Below are positions 1 through 11,500 of a stretch of DNA of 64,000 bases, in pieces. The position numbers were made by a program, and so were the translations under genes. The notes beneath the pieces were generated by a model. The model was not told the origin of the DNA, made no database searches, and saw only the letters and a list, made by a program, of their open reading frames with translations. Position 1 is the first letter of the stretch. Every line of letters begins with the position of its first letter. The DNA is taken from assembly GCA_036435485.1 (NCBI GenBank), contig CM071600.1:116676046-116740045 (forward strand), in the 5' to 3' direction. The stretch is from Saposhnikovia divaricata (lineage: Eukaryota > Streptophyta > Magnoliopsida > Apiales > Apiaceae).

Positions 1-373
1 ACGAAGTCAACAGAAGATATTAGAGATAAATTGAAGATTGATATAGAAGCGAGATCTTTGGAGACTGGATAGCTATCAAAGAGATTGAGTTGACTTAGGA
101 GACGTGTGACAATCTGTAATTGATATCATTGTATAGCTGATTATTAGGAATATCAATTAGAGATTGTATCGAAGCTGTATGTTTTATAAATACAGTTAGG
201 TTAACCCTAGAAGGGTGTCGTGTATCGAATTATCTTTATTGTAACCTAGCAGCTCTTTGTGATAGTTTACATCACGAAGAGGGTTTTTAATACCAGAAGA
301 TTTAAAGTGCATAATCATCTTAATTGTTATTCTCTCATCTAATATTGATTATTAGTGTGTATTCGGCCTAACA
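1..373 (+). repeat. 5' LTR of element A (3' part only)
   Basis: This matches 47640-48009 almost base for base and ends in CCTAACA immediately before the primer site. The first 140 bp, including the motif-rich promoter part, lie outside the window. Confidence 0.95.
185..192 (+). promoter_or_regulatory. TATA box in LTR A
   Basis: TATAAATA occurs in the LTR, with the matching copy at 47824-47831. Its place, about 190 bp before the LTR end, fits the U3/R boundary of a copia LTR. The function is inferred. Confidence 0.6.
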
Positions 374-375
374 AG

Positions 376-388
376 TGGTATCAGAGCC
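376..388 (+). other. Primer binding site of element A (initiator Met tRNA type)
   Basis: TGGTATCAGAGCC lies two bases after the LTR end. This is the usual plant copia primer site, complementary to the 3' end of initiator methionine tRNA. Confidence 0.9.
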
Positions 389-434
389 AATCTGTTACTT
401 TATTACAGTTTAAGATCCAAACACAACAATAATC

Positions 435-2670
435 ATGTCAGCAATTCCTCCACCAACATCTACTAGTTCTGAAAAGGCTCCTACTACTGTGAGTCGTTAT
501 GAACCAATCAGGGTTCCTATTCTCAGGCCATCAAAGTATGCCATGTGGAAGGTCAAGATGACTATGTTTCTGGAGGCTACAGATCCAGAATATCTTGACA
601 GGATTAATGAAGGCCCTCACAATCCTACAAAGCTATCTGTTGCAACTGCTGGTGAAGAAGCTAAAATAGTTCCAAAGGAAAAGAAGGACATGACTCCTGA
701 AGATCTATCATCAATTGCTAAGGATGCGAAGGTTAGGCATTTACTGCATAGTGCTTTAGACAATGTTATGTCTAACAAAGTGATTAACTGCACCACTGCA
801 AAAGAGATCTGGGATGCTCTTGAAGTCAGATGTCAAGGAACTGCTGCTATTAAGAAGAATGGGAGAAACATACTCACACAAGAGTATGAGCATTTTGAGG
901 CTAAACCTGAAGAGACCATGACAGAAACATTTGATAGATTCTGTAAACTGCTCAATGATCTGTCATTGGTCAGCAAAGAGTATGATCTAGAAGACTCAAA
1001 TCTCAAGTTTCTTCTTTCTCTACTTGGAAAGTGGGATGTGAAAACAACCACTATTAGAGACAACTATGAACATGCTGAAACAGAGATTGATGAAATCTAT
1101 GGGCTGCTCAAAACTCATGAATTGGAAATGGAGCAGAGAAATAGGAGATCAAGCATGAAGGCAAAATCTGTTGCTCTTAAGGTTGAAGAGAAGCCTCAGA
1201 AGAAATAGGCATCAAGAAGGAAAATGAAGGGAAAAGCTTTGGTCATACACTCAGAAAGTGAATCATCAAACTCTGATTGTGATTCAAACTCTTCTGAATC
1301 ATCCGACTCTGAGGATGATGAAGAAGAAATGAGAAAAATGGTTGTGTTGATGGTGAAGACCTTCAAGAAAATGGGTTTCAAGAATTTCAAGAAAGGGAAA
1401 AGGTTTTCTAGAGATTCAAATGAAGACAGAAAAAGTTTCAGGAGGTCTGAAAGAAAAGAGACCAAGTCTGGGAAGAAGGATAAGTCTGAAATTCAATGCT
1501 ACAAGTGCAAGGAGATGGGTCATTATGCTCCTGAGTGCAAGAAGGGTAAAACTGAAAAAGTACTCATCACAAAAGGTAGAGATTGGGAAGACACTTCAGA
1601 TTCTGATGAAGAAATTAACTATGCTCTCATGGCTACTACTGAATCAGAAACTTATGAAAATCAGGTACCTCTAACTACCTATGCTTATAATATTGATGAC
1701 ATTTCTCAATTAAGAATTTATCTTAAGTCATTGCATATAAGTTATAGGGATCAGACTTTAGAGAATGAGAGGATTAAATTTGAGAATTCTGAACTCAAAG
1801 AGAGAAATAAAATTGTTGAAGAAAAGCTAAAAGATATGCAACAAGTTCAGAAAGAGAGATATGATGCTGTTTCTATAGAACATGATTTGCTTCAGAAATA
1901 TAAACAACTAGAATCTGAGTTGGAGGAAGCAAATAAGAAAATTAGGACTTGGACTAATTCTGGAAAGGACACTCAACAGATTTTTCAAAGAGACACTGTT
2001 GGTCTAGGTTATAATGAGGGAGATGAACTAAGATTTCAAAGTCAAGTTAAAATCAGACCTCATTTTTGTACATGGAGCCAGTAAATTTTTGTCTGATAAT
2101 GAAAAAGAAACTGTTAAGGTCAAACCAGTAAAAACTTGTGCTAAACAGGTTAATATTGGTTTGATGACAGATAAACAACTCAAACATAAACTGAAGGAGT
2201 TAAAATCTGTTAAGAAACAGGGAGTGTCAAATAAGAACAGAAATGGAAAAGTAGGCATCACTTCAGGAAATAAACCAATGCTTGCTAGTTATGCTCCAAG
2301 AAAGACATGTCATAACTGTGGTAGTACTAAGCATCTTGCAAATTTCTGCAAGAAAAACAAAAATATAAATTCTTTACCTTCCAAGTCTGAGGTAAAAAAG
2401 GATTTTGCTAGAACTAAGCCACAGACTTTATGCACACACTGTGGAAGCACTTGGCATTCCATTTATACTTGCAGAGAGTATCATGCTATCTATCATAATT
2501 ACTATGAACTGAAACCCAATCTGAAATGGGTTAAAGTTAATACTGCAAGTGTAAACTCTGATACTGTTAGCTCAAACTCTGATAATGTTAATTCCGCTGC
2601 TAAAGCTAACAAAGTTAAGAATGTCAAAGGATCCAAGCAAGTCTGGATCCTTAAATCTAACTCTCAGTAA
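435..2670 (+). pseudogene. gag: gag of element A (nucleocapsid polyprotein, broken)
   Basis: Gag forms the virus-like particle and packages the RNA. The first piece (435-1208) is a copia Gag core, with YAMWKVKMTMFLEATDP near the start and the INCTTAKEIWDAL block. A TAG at 1206-1208 stops it. The same frame continues at 1224-2084 with an acidic Ser/Asp-rich stretch, a CCHC zinc knuckle (CYKCKEMGHYAPEC, about 1498-1540) and a predicted coiled coil. A single-base indel near 2065-2085 moves the frame to 2089-2670, which holds two more knuckle-like motifs (CHNCGSTKHLANFC and CTHCGSTWHSIYTC). The total of about 745 codons suits SIRE-type Gag. The pieces are one decayed gene rather than separate genes. 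Confidence 0.88.
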
Positions 2671-2680
2671 TTGCTTATGA

Positions 2681-2900
2681 TTGCAGGGCAACAGGGAGGC
2701 AATCCTAGTCGTGGACAGTGGATGCTCAGGACACATGACTGGAAATAAAGCCCTGCTATCAGACTATGAGGAGAAGGCTGGCCCAAAAGTTTCCTATGGT
2801 GATGGCAATGTAGGAAGAACATTGGGATATGGCAATATTAATCTTGGAAATGTCATCATCAACAATGTAGCTCATGTCCCAGGACTCAAGCATGACTTGC
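2681..2900 (+). pseudogene. pol: pol of element A, part 1: aspartic protease
   Basis: The frame opens at TTGCAGGG, directly after an in-frame TGA at 2678-2680, and encodes the copia protease core with catalytic DSGCS followed by GHMTG. The protease matures Gag and Pol. Translation runs to the sequence HVPGLKHDLL, where element B was inserted at 2900/2901; the reading resumes at 15739. The pol frame differs from the end of the gag frame, so pol needs a frame change or splicing, unless decay has hidden the original link. Confidence 0.88.
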
Positions 2901-3894
2901 TGTTACGACCAAACTCAACACGCAAGTGCACGTGATCTCAAGTAATATAGATAGCAAATAAGATTCGTTCCTACAGGGACTCGTTGTATTGTCTAGTTAA
3001 TTCACTCACCAATGTATGATTATTATTCGATGCTACGACAAATTAATAATTGGATTTTTGTTTATCACTACAATTACTCTAAGGATTATAACTATTATCA
3101 ACTACTTGAAATAAGAATTATGTCGAATTACTTATGCGAGATAAAACATGGGATTTTAACTTCATTAAACAATTCATCTATAGTCTCCACTTCTCTAGCC
3201 TTTTCATGGGATTTGTGAATACCTGATCGAATACACAAAACTGATATAAGCCAACTTTCGTTGCACAAATACCATCCTAAATAATATCCACAATAGATAG
3301 AAATCACTTAGTCTCCCAATTATGCCTAATCTCCATATGTCTATAAAGATTGAAACATAATGATTGAAGTACAAGCATTCAATTGATCACATAGTCGTCA
3401 TAAAACGGTTAGAGTTACGACACTAATTATGAATGATATTTTCACGCATAAACCTATGCTAACATGGCAAGTTCTAAACTCTTAGATTCACTTTCGCTTC
3501 AATAAGAATTAACACACAATTACAGGAGTTAGCTACTCTCCTATAACGAATTAAAGCAACCATGATAGGATATCACATCAATCACACTATAGGCATCGAG
3601 AAGATTCAACAAATAAACTTCATGAATAAATCCGCTAAAACCCCATGACAACGAATTAGTTCATAATTAAGCTAATCGTCACCATGGGTTCCAATGTAAA
3701 CATGATAGAAGAAAACGAATAATGATTTGAATAAATATCAAGGGTTTTAAAGAATACACCAAAACCAAGCATCCACAAACTAGGAAGAATACAAGAATAA
3801 TTTGAAAACTATCTTCTTCCTCGCTTCTTCATGCTTCAAAACTCTGTAAATAAAATATGTGGTCCGATATCTCCTTCTAGGGTTTTTTTTCCTT

Positions 3895-3903
3895 CTTTAT
3901 ATA
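3895..3903 (-). promoter_or_regulatory. TATA box of LTR B
   Basis: Read on the minus strand this is TATATAAAG, about 90 bp downstream of the GC hairpin array and followed by an A-rich AAACCCTAG leader. It is likely the RNA polymerase II core promoter of the element. Confidence 0.55.
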
Positions 3904-3992
3904 GGCTCCAGATGCAAGAAATTCGAAAAGAAATTCTATTTTGACTTTATCTCGAAAAACAGCAAAAACAGAAAATTCCCGTCAGAAACACC

Positions 3993-4100
3993 GGCACTGC
4001 CGCGCCATCCCATAGTTACAACACGGCGCTGCCGCGCCATCCTCCAGAAATCACAGCGCTGCCGCGCCGTCCTTCAGTACAAATGCGGCGCTGCCGCGCC
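3993..4100 (-). repeat. Array of four GC-rich 14-bp hairpin units, 30-32 bp apart
   Basis: The unit GGCGCTGCCGCGCC (5-bp stem GGCGC/GCGCC, loop TGCC) occurs at 3993, 4025, 4055 and 4087, the first and third copies with one change. Spacers are about 16-18 bp and differ from one another. The right LTR has the same array at 15416-15523, and pairs of the unit occur at 7199-7244 and 11310-11355 in the same element. Confidence 0.85.
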
Positions 4101-4310
4101 TTCCCTTCTGCTCAGCACTGGACTTTTTTCTTGTTTCTTCATTACAACTCCGAATTACTATCCAATTGCTTCGCTGCATTCCTTGAACACCTGTGATTAA
4201 CAGTCCTGCACAATACCCTTAAAAGAGATAAAAAATACCACAACTTAAGTACAAACATTCGTTTTAAGCCAAACGGAAACGTTTTAAGTGAATAAAATAC
4301 CCACTCATCA

Positions 4311-5788
4311 CACCCCCAAACTTAAACCGATGCTTGTCCTCAAGCATAAACAGACAAATTATATACAACTAACTAATACCACTTTCGTAGGTGATCACGG
4401 TTGCATTTGGCATATGCAACAAGCCCTTTAAACCCCTAGGCAGCCCTATTGGACGAGTAAGGTCTCGTGAGGGCCTATAGTGAATGTACCCACAAAATCC
4501 AACTGACACAAACGACACAAACAATGCAATGCATGAATGCTACTAAACATGAATGCAAAGGACCCCCTCAAACTAACCAACACCACTTAGCAAGCAAACA
4601 TCTCAACGAATGTAATCAATCCAAACAGAGCTCGACTAAATTCCGGTATACTAACAATACATGATCAGAACGTGCGTGTGTGCGATTCTCGACAGATATA
4701 CTCCCAAACCGGATCAAAATCATACATATTCTTTTCCAAGACAATCAGAGGTTTATAAATAGAATGAACGTTAAACTCAAGATCACTTCAGATACACCTC
4801 CATACTCCTCTAAGGTAGACAAAAATTCATGCTTTATTACGACACAAACACAATATATACACAACACACATGCTTATTTGACCGTGCAATGGATGAGACC
4901 CCTAAAGGCTTATACAATAATACCCATGTAGCGAGCGTTGGGTTAGTGGATCCCAGACGATAAAATCCTTAGGTCACTAGGCACAAAGTCCCCAAGAACT
5001 TAATTGCTCGAGTATTAAAGAGCTCACCCTGATCAATTCTGCATACTCACACTCTCACAACACTCATTTTTTCTTTTTTTTTTCTTTTTTCTATTTTTTT
5101 TTGCTTTTTTTCTGATTTTTTTTCACACATGGAATCTGGAATGAGAATTCTCAATTCCAACCCTAGACTACTCATAAACATGAGCGGCTACTAGCCATTT
5201 GACACCTAGCCAACAAACATAAACACAAACACAATAGCATGAAATTTCTGCTTTCCCCCAAACTTATATTTTAGTGTTCCTTAATCATCAAGGGAATAAA
5301 GCAAATTCTATCGATAAACAAGTGATTAAATCCTAAATCCAAACAAGCATAACTCAATCTAGCCCAAGAGCAAACGACGAGACCGTGTAAATTTTTTTTT
5401 TTTTGTTCATGAAACATGCACGTCAATTTCATCAAAATTTAAAATCAGCCCTCTGTTCATCCTTTTCACACCCACATCAACATCTACCTACCTCATGGCA
5501 TCAGCTCAGTCTAAGGGATCATGAATAAATGCATGTAATGTAACTAGAATGCACCTAAATACCATAATAACAGAATGTCCTATATGTCATACATTAAAAA
5601 AAACAAAATGCTCAAACTTAGCATGCAAAAACAAAATGCTCTAATGCTCTAACTAACATGCAAACATGCTAACTTGCACACATACAAATACAAATACAAA
5701 TACAAATGCACCTTGCATCCCCACCCCCAAACATAAAAATTTTCAATGCCCTCATTGAAAGTGAGAATAACAAGTGTACAAGGCATAC
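4311..5788 (-). other. Non-coding 3' internal region of element B with polypurine tract and conserved block
   Basis: On the minus strand the last internal bases are the polypurine tract AAGTTTGGGGGTG (4311-4323), directly next to the LTR. Before it, about 4330-4490, is a block clearly similar to 59790-59960 of element F, including GGGCTGCCTAGGGGTTTAA and CTTGTTGCATATGC. An A-rich tract around 5065-5125 also has a counterpart in F. No protein-coding signal is visible; short open frames here show no family resemblance. Confidence 0.75.
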
Positions 5789-6966
5789 CTACTCGTCGTC
5801 CGAACCACTCCCATCGGGAGTGTCCGGTGGCGGATAGACAGCGCCAGCTCCAAAGGACGGAAAAGTCACGTCCACTCCACTCGCACGAAAAGCCGTGCCC
5901 AACGCTTGCGCAAACTGAGTAAAATCCGCTGCAAAACCTGCTTGCATATCGTGCACCGCATCGATATGCCTCGACAACCGCCTATACTGTCTTTGAGTAA
6001 TAAAAGAACCTCCTCCCTGAGGCTCCTCCTGCTACTGCTCTTCTACAAAACCAAGACCCCACCAGTCCGGCTCACCACCGTTCCACTCAACCAACCTCCC
6101 AATACTCTGATGATCTAGCGCCTCCTGTGGCTGCTGTACAACCTCATCTGCTGACCAACGAGCACCATAATCTCTAGCCAACCTAGCAATGATCGAACCG
6201 TAAGGCATCGCTGCAGTGGTACTACCTTGCATAAACCGCATCATCCCCTGATGGATCAAATTACCCACATCCACATACTCTCTGCTGCAGATAGCATACA
6301 ATAGGATAGCCCTCTCAACTGTAACCTCATTCGAGTGCCTCGTAGGAATGAGATTGGCACAAATAAACAGGTGCCAAGTACGCCCATATCTGTTCAAAGC
6401 CGTCGACAGAAACGAAGTAGGCTCAGTCGTGAAGTAGGCTCAGTCGTGCCTCTCCTCAAACGCCACTCTGTACCAGGCACACACAATCGCTGGATAACCA
6501 TCTGAAGATCCACATTATCCCGAGTCCTCCCCGACCAATCATCTTGACCCCTCCTAGGAGCCGGAAGCCCAAGAACACGCCGAATAGCAGGCGGCTGATA
6601 ATCCACACGAAAGCCACGAACCTGGCTAATCCCATTCCTTTCCACACTAGCGTTCGCATAGAACTCGCGAACCACAGTCATCGGAACAGGCTCCGGAACC
6701 TCAAAGATCTGCTCCCAATGTCTCTCCAGGATATTCTCCAACATATATCCATCCGCCGCATTAGGAAAAAACCCCCTCTCACGAGCAATAGGGCGCCCCA
6801 ACAACCGATTATACTCATCACGAGCCCCATTATTAATAAACTGCGGTCCACCATTACCTCCCTCAGAATCTGATGAAGATGAAGAACGAGGGTTCCTCCT
6901 ACCAGTCCCACTACCACCGGCACCTGCACTACCACCACCAACAACCCTCTGTCGCTTGGAAGCAAT
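5789..6966 (-). pseudogene. Envelope-like third ORF of element B (Athila type, broken)
   Basis: This is the extra ORF after integrase in Athila elements; its function is unproven. The frame starts with a Ser/Gly-rich segment (KRQRVVGGGSAG) and continues with a module containing MTVVREFYANASVERNG and RGFRVDYQPPAIRRVLGLP, which resembles the family usually labelled putative plant transposon protein. Three defects are visible. The expected ATG-GCT-TCC start at 6966 reads ATT-GCT-TCC. A 17-bp tandem duplication at 6414-6447 shifts the frame. An in-frame TAG at 6029-6031 follows FVEEQ. I see no clear signal peptide or membrane segment, so envelope is a historical label only. A TATA box lies about 100 bp upstream. 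Confidence 0.75.
6414..6447 (-). repeat. 17-bp perfect tandem duplication
   Basis: GAAGTAGGCTCAGTCGT (plus strand) occurs twice with no gap at 6414-6430 and 6431-6447. As 17 is not a multiple of three, it explains the frame change inside the envelope-like ORF. Confidence 0.95.
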
Positions 6967-7060
6967 GGAATTGATTAGAATAGTGTTTCGAGTGTTTAAA
7001 GTGTTTAGAGAATTTTTGAGATCTGTAGGTGTGTATGTATAGGTAGGGTTGTGTAATGGT

Positions 7061-7069
7061 GTATATATA
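7061..7069 (-). promoter_or_regulatory. Candidate internal TATA box before the envelope-like ORF of B
   Basis: Read on the minus strand this is TATATATAC, about 130 bp downstream of a hairpin pair (7199-7244) and about 100 bp upstream of the ORF start. The order of hairpins then TATA copies that of the LTR (4100-3993, then 3903-3895). The promoter role is inferred. Confidence 0.45.
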
Positions 7070-7198
7070 GGAGAAGTAGGGTTAGTGGGGTTAAATTGTG
7101 GGCTTGGGTCGTGGGTCACTATAATAACAACTAACAACAAAATAAATTTTTTTTTTCAAAATCCGCTGAATTTTTTTTTTTTTCTGTACAGTCGACAC

Positions 7199-7244
7199 GG
7201 CGCTGCCGCGCCAGGAATGCCTTGTGGGACGGCGCTGCCGCACC
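7199..7244 (-). repeat. Pair of GC hairpin units upstream of the envelope-like ORF
   Basis: Units at 7199-7212 and 7231-7244 (the second ends CACC instead of CGCC) are 32 bp apart, as in the LTR. They lie in the pol/third-ORF spacer among A/T homopolymer runs. Confidence 0.85.
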
Positions 7245-7296
7245 AGGACTTCTGTTCACAAATATATTTTTTTTTTTTAGAAAACGAACAACAACT

Positions 7297-7323
7297 CACG
7301 TGGGTTGCCTCCCACGAAGCGCT
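7297..7323 (-). other. Conserved post-pol block with stem-loop
   Basis: On the minus strand a 23-bp block begins AGCGCTTCGTGGGAGGCAAC. Of its bases, 22 match 58154-58176 in element F. Here CGTGGG and CCCACG can pair around AGGCAA. In both elements the block follows the main ORF by less than 120 bp. Confidence 0.7.
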
Positions 7324-7410
7324 CTTTTCACGTCATTAGCTTGACGTAGCTCCATCTCCTTACGTTGTGCAAATTAGAACCGTCGTCTCAACTTCGCGAT
7401 TCAATTTCTC

Positions 7411-8515
7411 TCAAAAATATGGCTTTAACCGCTGACCATTGACCATGAATGATTGTTCCGGTAACTTGTCAAAAATCTCCACCGCCCCATGTGGAAAAAC
7501 TGTTTTGACTGTGAAAGGTCCAGACCAACGTGACTTCAACTTCCCAGGAAATAACCGAAGTCGAGAGTTGAACAACAACACCAATTGCCCGGGCACAAAC
7601 GTCTTAAGAACCAACCTACGATCATGCCACCTTTTTACTTTCTCTTTGTATAGCTTGTTGTTCTCAAAAACCTGCAATCGAAACTCGTCCAATTCGTTCA
7701 ACTGAACCATCCGCTTTTCACCTGCTGCTGTAAGATCAAAATTCAGCTTCTTCAATGCCCAATAAGCCTTGTGTTCTAACTCAGCTGGAAGGTGGCATGC
7801 TTTACCATACACTAGCTGAAATGGTGACATTCCCAATGATGTTTTATAGGCTGTCCGATAAGCCCACACCGCTTCATCAAGCTTTAACGCCCAATCCTTC
7901 CTGGAAGGACTAATTACCTTCTCTAGAATCCGGTTAATTTCCCGATTAGATACTTCGGCTTGCCCATTGGTCTGAGGATGATAAGCCGTAGCAACTCGAT
8001 GATTGATGTTGTAGCGTGCCATAAGAGATGTAAACTTTCGATTGCAAAAATGCGTACCTTCATCACTGATGATCACCCGTGGAGTGCCAAACCGAGTAAA
8101 AATATTCTTGTGAAGAAAATTAAGTACTACCTTAGCATCATTCGTGGGAAGTGCTTTTACCTCCACCCACTTAGACACATAGTCCACAGCTACAAGAATA
8201 TACTGATTACCACATGATGGAATGAACGGTCCCATGAAATCGATTCCCCACGTCAAATATCTCTACCTCCAACATGACATTAAGAGGCATCTCGTCCCTA
8301 CGAGAAATATTACCGACCCGTTGACATCGATCACATCTCAACACAAACTGATGAGCATGCTTGAATAGAGTCGGCCAATAGAAACCCCCTTGAAGAATAC
8401 GTGTGGCTGTCTTTTCACCCGCATAGTGGCCTCCATAAGCTGTAGCATGAAAATCACTAAGAATAGCCTCGGTCTCACTGTAAGGAACACAACGCCTAAT
8501 AATCTGATCCGCTCC
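7411..8515 (-). pseudogene. pol: Integrase of element B (broken)
   Basis: Integrase joins the cDNA to host DNA. The first part (8515 down to about 8260) is in the pol frame after the TAA at 8516-8518 and carries the zinc-binding region with H-H and CDRC pairs. Near 8255-8262 about two bases have been lost, and the core continues in another frame from 8256 to 7411. The catalytic triad is visible: D in the WGIDFMGPF segment, D in VIISDEGTHF, and E in NGQAEVSNREINRILEK. The C-terminal part (LVLLFNSRLRLFPGKLKSRWSGPF) is the usual gypsy GPF/Y-type end. The protein ends at 7411. Confidence 0.9.
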
Positions 8516-11500
8516 TTACTTGAATAAAAACGGTTCATCCCAAATATACTGCTTGACATCGTGCAAGAATTTCTTCCTTTGAGCATAAGAGAGCTCAGGT
8601 GGAATGATGTTGCTTACTAGATAATTCACAATGTCGGCGAACCATGGTTCATCATCTTGCACTCTGAATAGTTGCTCATCAGGAAAAAACTCATTAATAA
8701 CTGTGTTGTCCTTAGGTGACTTTCCATGATCTTCCAATCTAGAGAGATGATCAGCTACCTGATTCTCCGTCCCCTTTCTATCCTTGATTTCCACATCAAA
8801 TTCTTGCAACAAAAGAACCCAACGAATCAACCGCGGCTTAGCATCTTTCTTTGCAAGGAGGTAGTGAATAGCAGCATGATCCGTGTAAACTGTCACCTTA
8901 GTACCGAGCAGATAAGAGCGAAACTTTTCAAACCCATAGACAATAGCAAGTAGTTCCTTCTCAGTGGTGGTGTAATTCAACTGAGCATCATTGAGAGTTT
9001 TGCTCACATAATAAATAACATGGAACATTTTTTCCTTCCTTTGGCCTAGAACGGCCCCAACTGCATAATCACTAGCATCGCACATCAAAGCAAATGGTTG
9101 GCTCCAATCAGGAGCTGTAATAACTGGAGCAGAAATTAGTTTCTTCTTCAAAATCTCGAATGCATGTAAACAAGCCTCGTCAAAATTAAATGGCACCTCC
9201 TTTTCCAAGAGATTGCAAAGCGGCTTAGAAATTTTTGAGAAATCCTTTATGAAGCGCCTGTAGAACCCTGCATGACCAAGAAAGCTACGAATACCTTTGA
9301 CTGAGATAGGTGCCGGAAGATTCTCAATAGTTTCCACTTTTGCCTTGTCAACTTCCAAACCCTTACTCGAAACCTTGTGTCCCAGAATGACACCTTCTTG
9401 TACCATGAAGTGGCACTTTTCCCAATTAAGAACAAGATTGGTCTCCACACAACGTTTTAAAACCAAACTCAAGTTTTCCAAGCACTCAACAAAAGAATCC
9501 CCAAAGACTGAGAAATCGTCCATGAATACTTCCATATTAATTCCAATCATATTAGAGAAAATGGCCATCATACACCTCTGAAAAGTAGCTGGTGCACCAC
9601 ACAACCCAAAAGAAACACGTCTAAATGCAAATGTACCAAATGGACAAGTGAAAGTAGTCTTCTCCTGATCCTCGGGTGCTATGCAAATCTGATTGTATCC
9701 CGAATACCCATCAAGCAAACAATAGTACTGACGTCCAGCCAATCTGTCGAGCATCTGGTCAATGAACGGGAGTGGAAAATGATCTTTCCGAGTGGCCTTG
9801 TTCAACTTTCGATAATCCATGCAAATTCTCCAACCAGCAACTGTTCGCGTCGGAATGAGCTCGTTCTTCTCATTAGTAACCACTGTCATGCCCCCTTTCT
9901 TAGGCACACATTGCACTGGGCTCACCCAAGAACTATCAGAAATCGGATAGATAATGCCCGCGTCAAGCCATTTAAGAATTTCCTTCTTCACAACTTCTTT
10001 CATGACAAGATTCAGCCTCCTTTGATTATCGACTATAGGTTTAGCTCCCTCTTCCAAAGGAATTTTGTGCATGCAATACGAAGGACTGATACCCTTGATA
10101 TCTGCTATAGTCCACCCAATGGTTGATTTGAATTCCTTTAAGATTCTCAAAAGTTTTTCCTCTTCTGTGCCTGAAAGCTTAGATGATATAATAACAGGTA
10201 AGGTAGAAGAATCACCCAGATAGGCATACCTTAGATGTTCAGGCAATGGCTTAAGTTCCAAGGTAGGTGCTTCCTCAATGGATGGCTTGAGTCTAACATG
10301 AGACTTCTTCAATTCCGACAAACCCAATGATTCAAATGGAATCCCAAACTTCTTCCATGGAGATGCATTAAGGTATTGCAGGTGTTCCTTATCCTCTTCG
10401 TTCTCAATCTCCGAGTCATTAGCAAGAACTCTTTCCAACACATCCTCTTTCATCAAATGTTGAGTAGCCGCGTTAACCACCTTGTCGGCCATATCAATTT
10501 TGAGACACTCTTCATAGTCAGTAGGAAGCTTCATTGCGTTGAAAACATTAAAAGTAACGTTTTGATCGTGCACCCTCATGGTGAGTTCTCCCTTTTGGAC
10601 ATCAATAAGAGTTCGACCCATAGCCAAGAATGGTCGTCCCAAGATAATAGGAATCTTCTTGTCTTCCTCGAAGTCAAGAATAACAAAGTCGACTGGAAAG
10701 ATAAGCTTGTCGACCTTCACCAAAACATCCTCAACTATCCCTCGAGGATAAGTAACTGAACGGTCCGCAAGTTGTAGAGTCATGGCAGTTGGCTTTGGTT
10801 CTGGAAGACCCAGTTGCATGAAAACTGATAATGGCATGAGATTAATACTTGCACCCAAATCACACAAGCATTTGTTGAATGAGAGATCTCCGATAGTACA
10901 TGGAATGGTAAAGCTTCCAGGTTCCTTCAACTTAGGCGGCAACTTTTGTTGCAAGATGGCACTACATTCCTCCGTCAAGGCAACGGTCTCTAGCTCCTCA
11001 AGTTTCAATTTCTTCGATAGAATGCCCTTCATAAACTTCGCATAGCTCGGCATTTGCTCAAGAGCCTCCGCAAATGGTATATTAATCTGAAGCTTCTTGA
11101 AGACATCCAAGAACTTAGCAAATTGCTTGTCGAACTTTTGCCTTTGAATTCGTTTTGGGTATGGAGGAGGTGGAAACACCTTATCTTCTTCTCCTTTCTG
11201 AGCATTATCATTCTTACAAGTTATAGGAGTCGAGGGAGTAGCATTAGGTAGCAATTTAGGACCATATTCGACCCCAGCATCAAAATCAACTTTTCCTTCC
11301 GGAAGTGGTGGCGCTGCCGCGCCAGTATTGTACTGGGACACGGCGCTGCCGCGCCGTGCTAACTGCTCAGAATTTTCATTTTCTTCCTCAGTTGATTTTT
11401 CTTTGTTCTGACCTTGTAGAATTCTTCCTGATCGAAATGTTACTGCCTGGACCTGTTCCTTGTGATCATTCTTGCCTGGATTCATCTCTGTGTCACTCGG

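Larger units (their letters stand above)
2901..4310 (-). repeat. 3' LTR of element B (left copy)
   Basis: This 1410-bp LTR matches 12955-15733 once the solo LTR is removed. It contains the GC hairpin array at 3993-4100 and a TATA box at 3895-3903. An open frame at 3859-4200 on the plus strand is a by-product of the repeats, not a gene. Confidence 0.95.

Noticed and set aside
3993..4100. Regularly spaced short palindromes that look like a small CRISPR array
   Set aside because: The context is a plant LTR. Units are 14 bp with 16-18 bp spacers, there are no cas genes, and the same units lie in coding and LTR parts of one retrotransposon.
3859..4200. Open frame of 113 codons in LTR B, repeated at 15282-15623
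   Set aside because: It lies in the LTR antisense to the element, its sequence follows the hairpin repeats, and it has no family resemblance.
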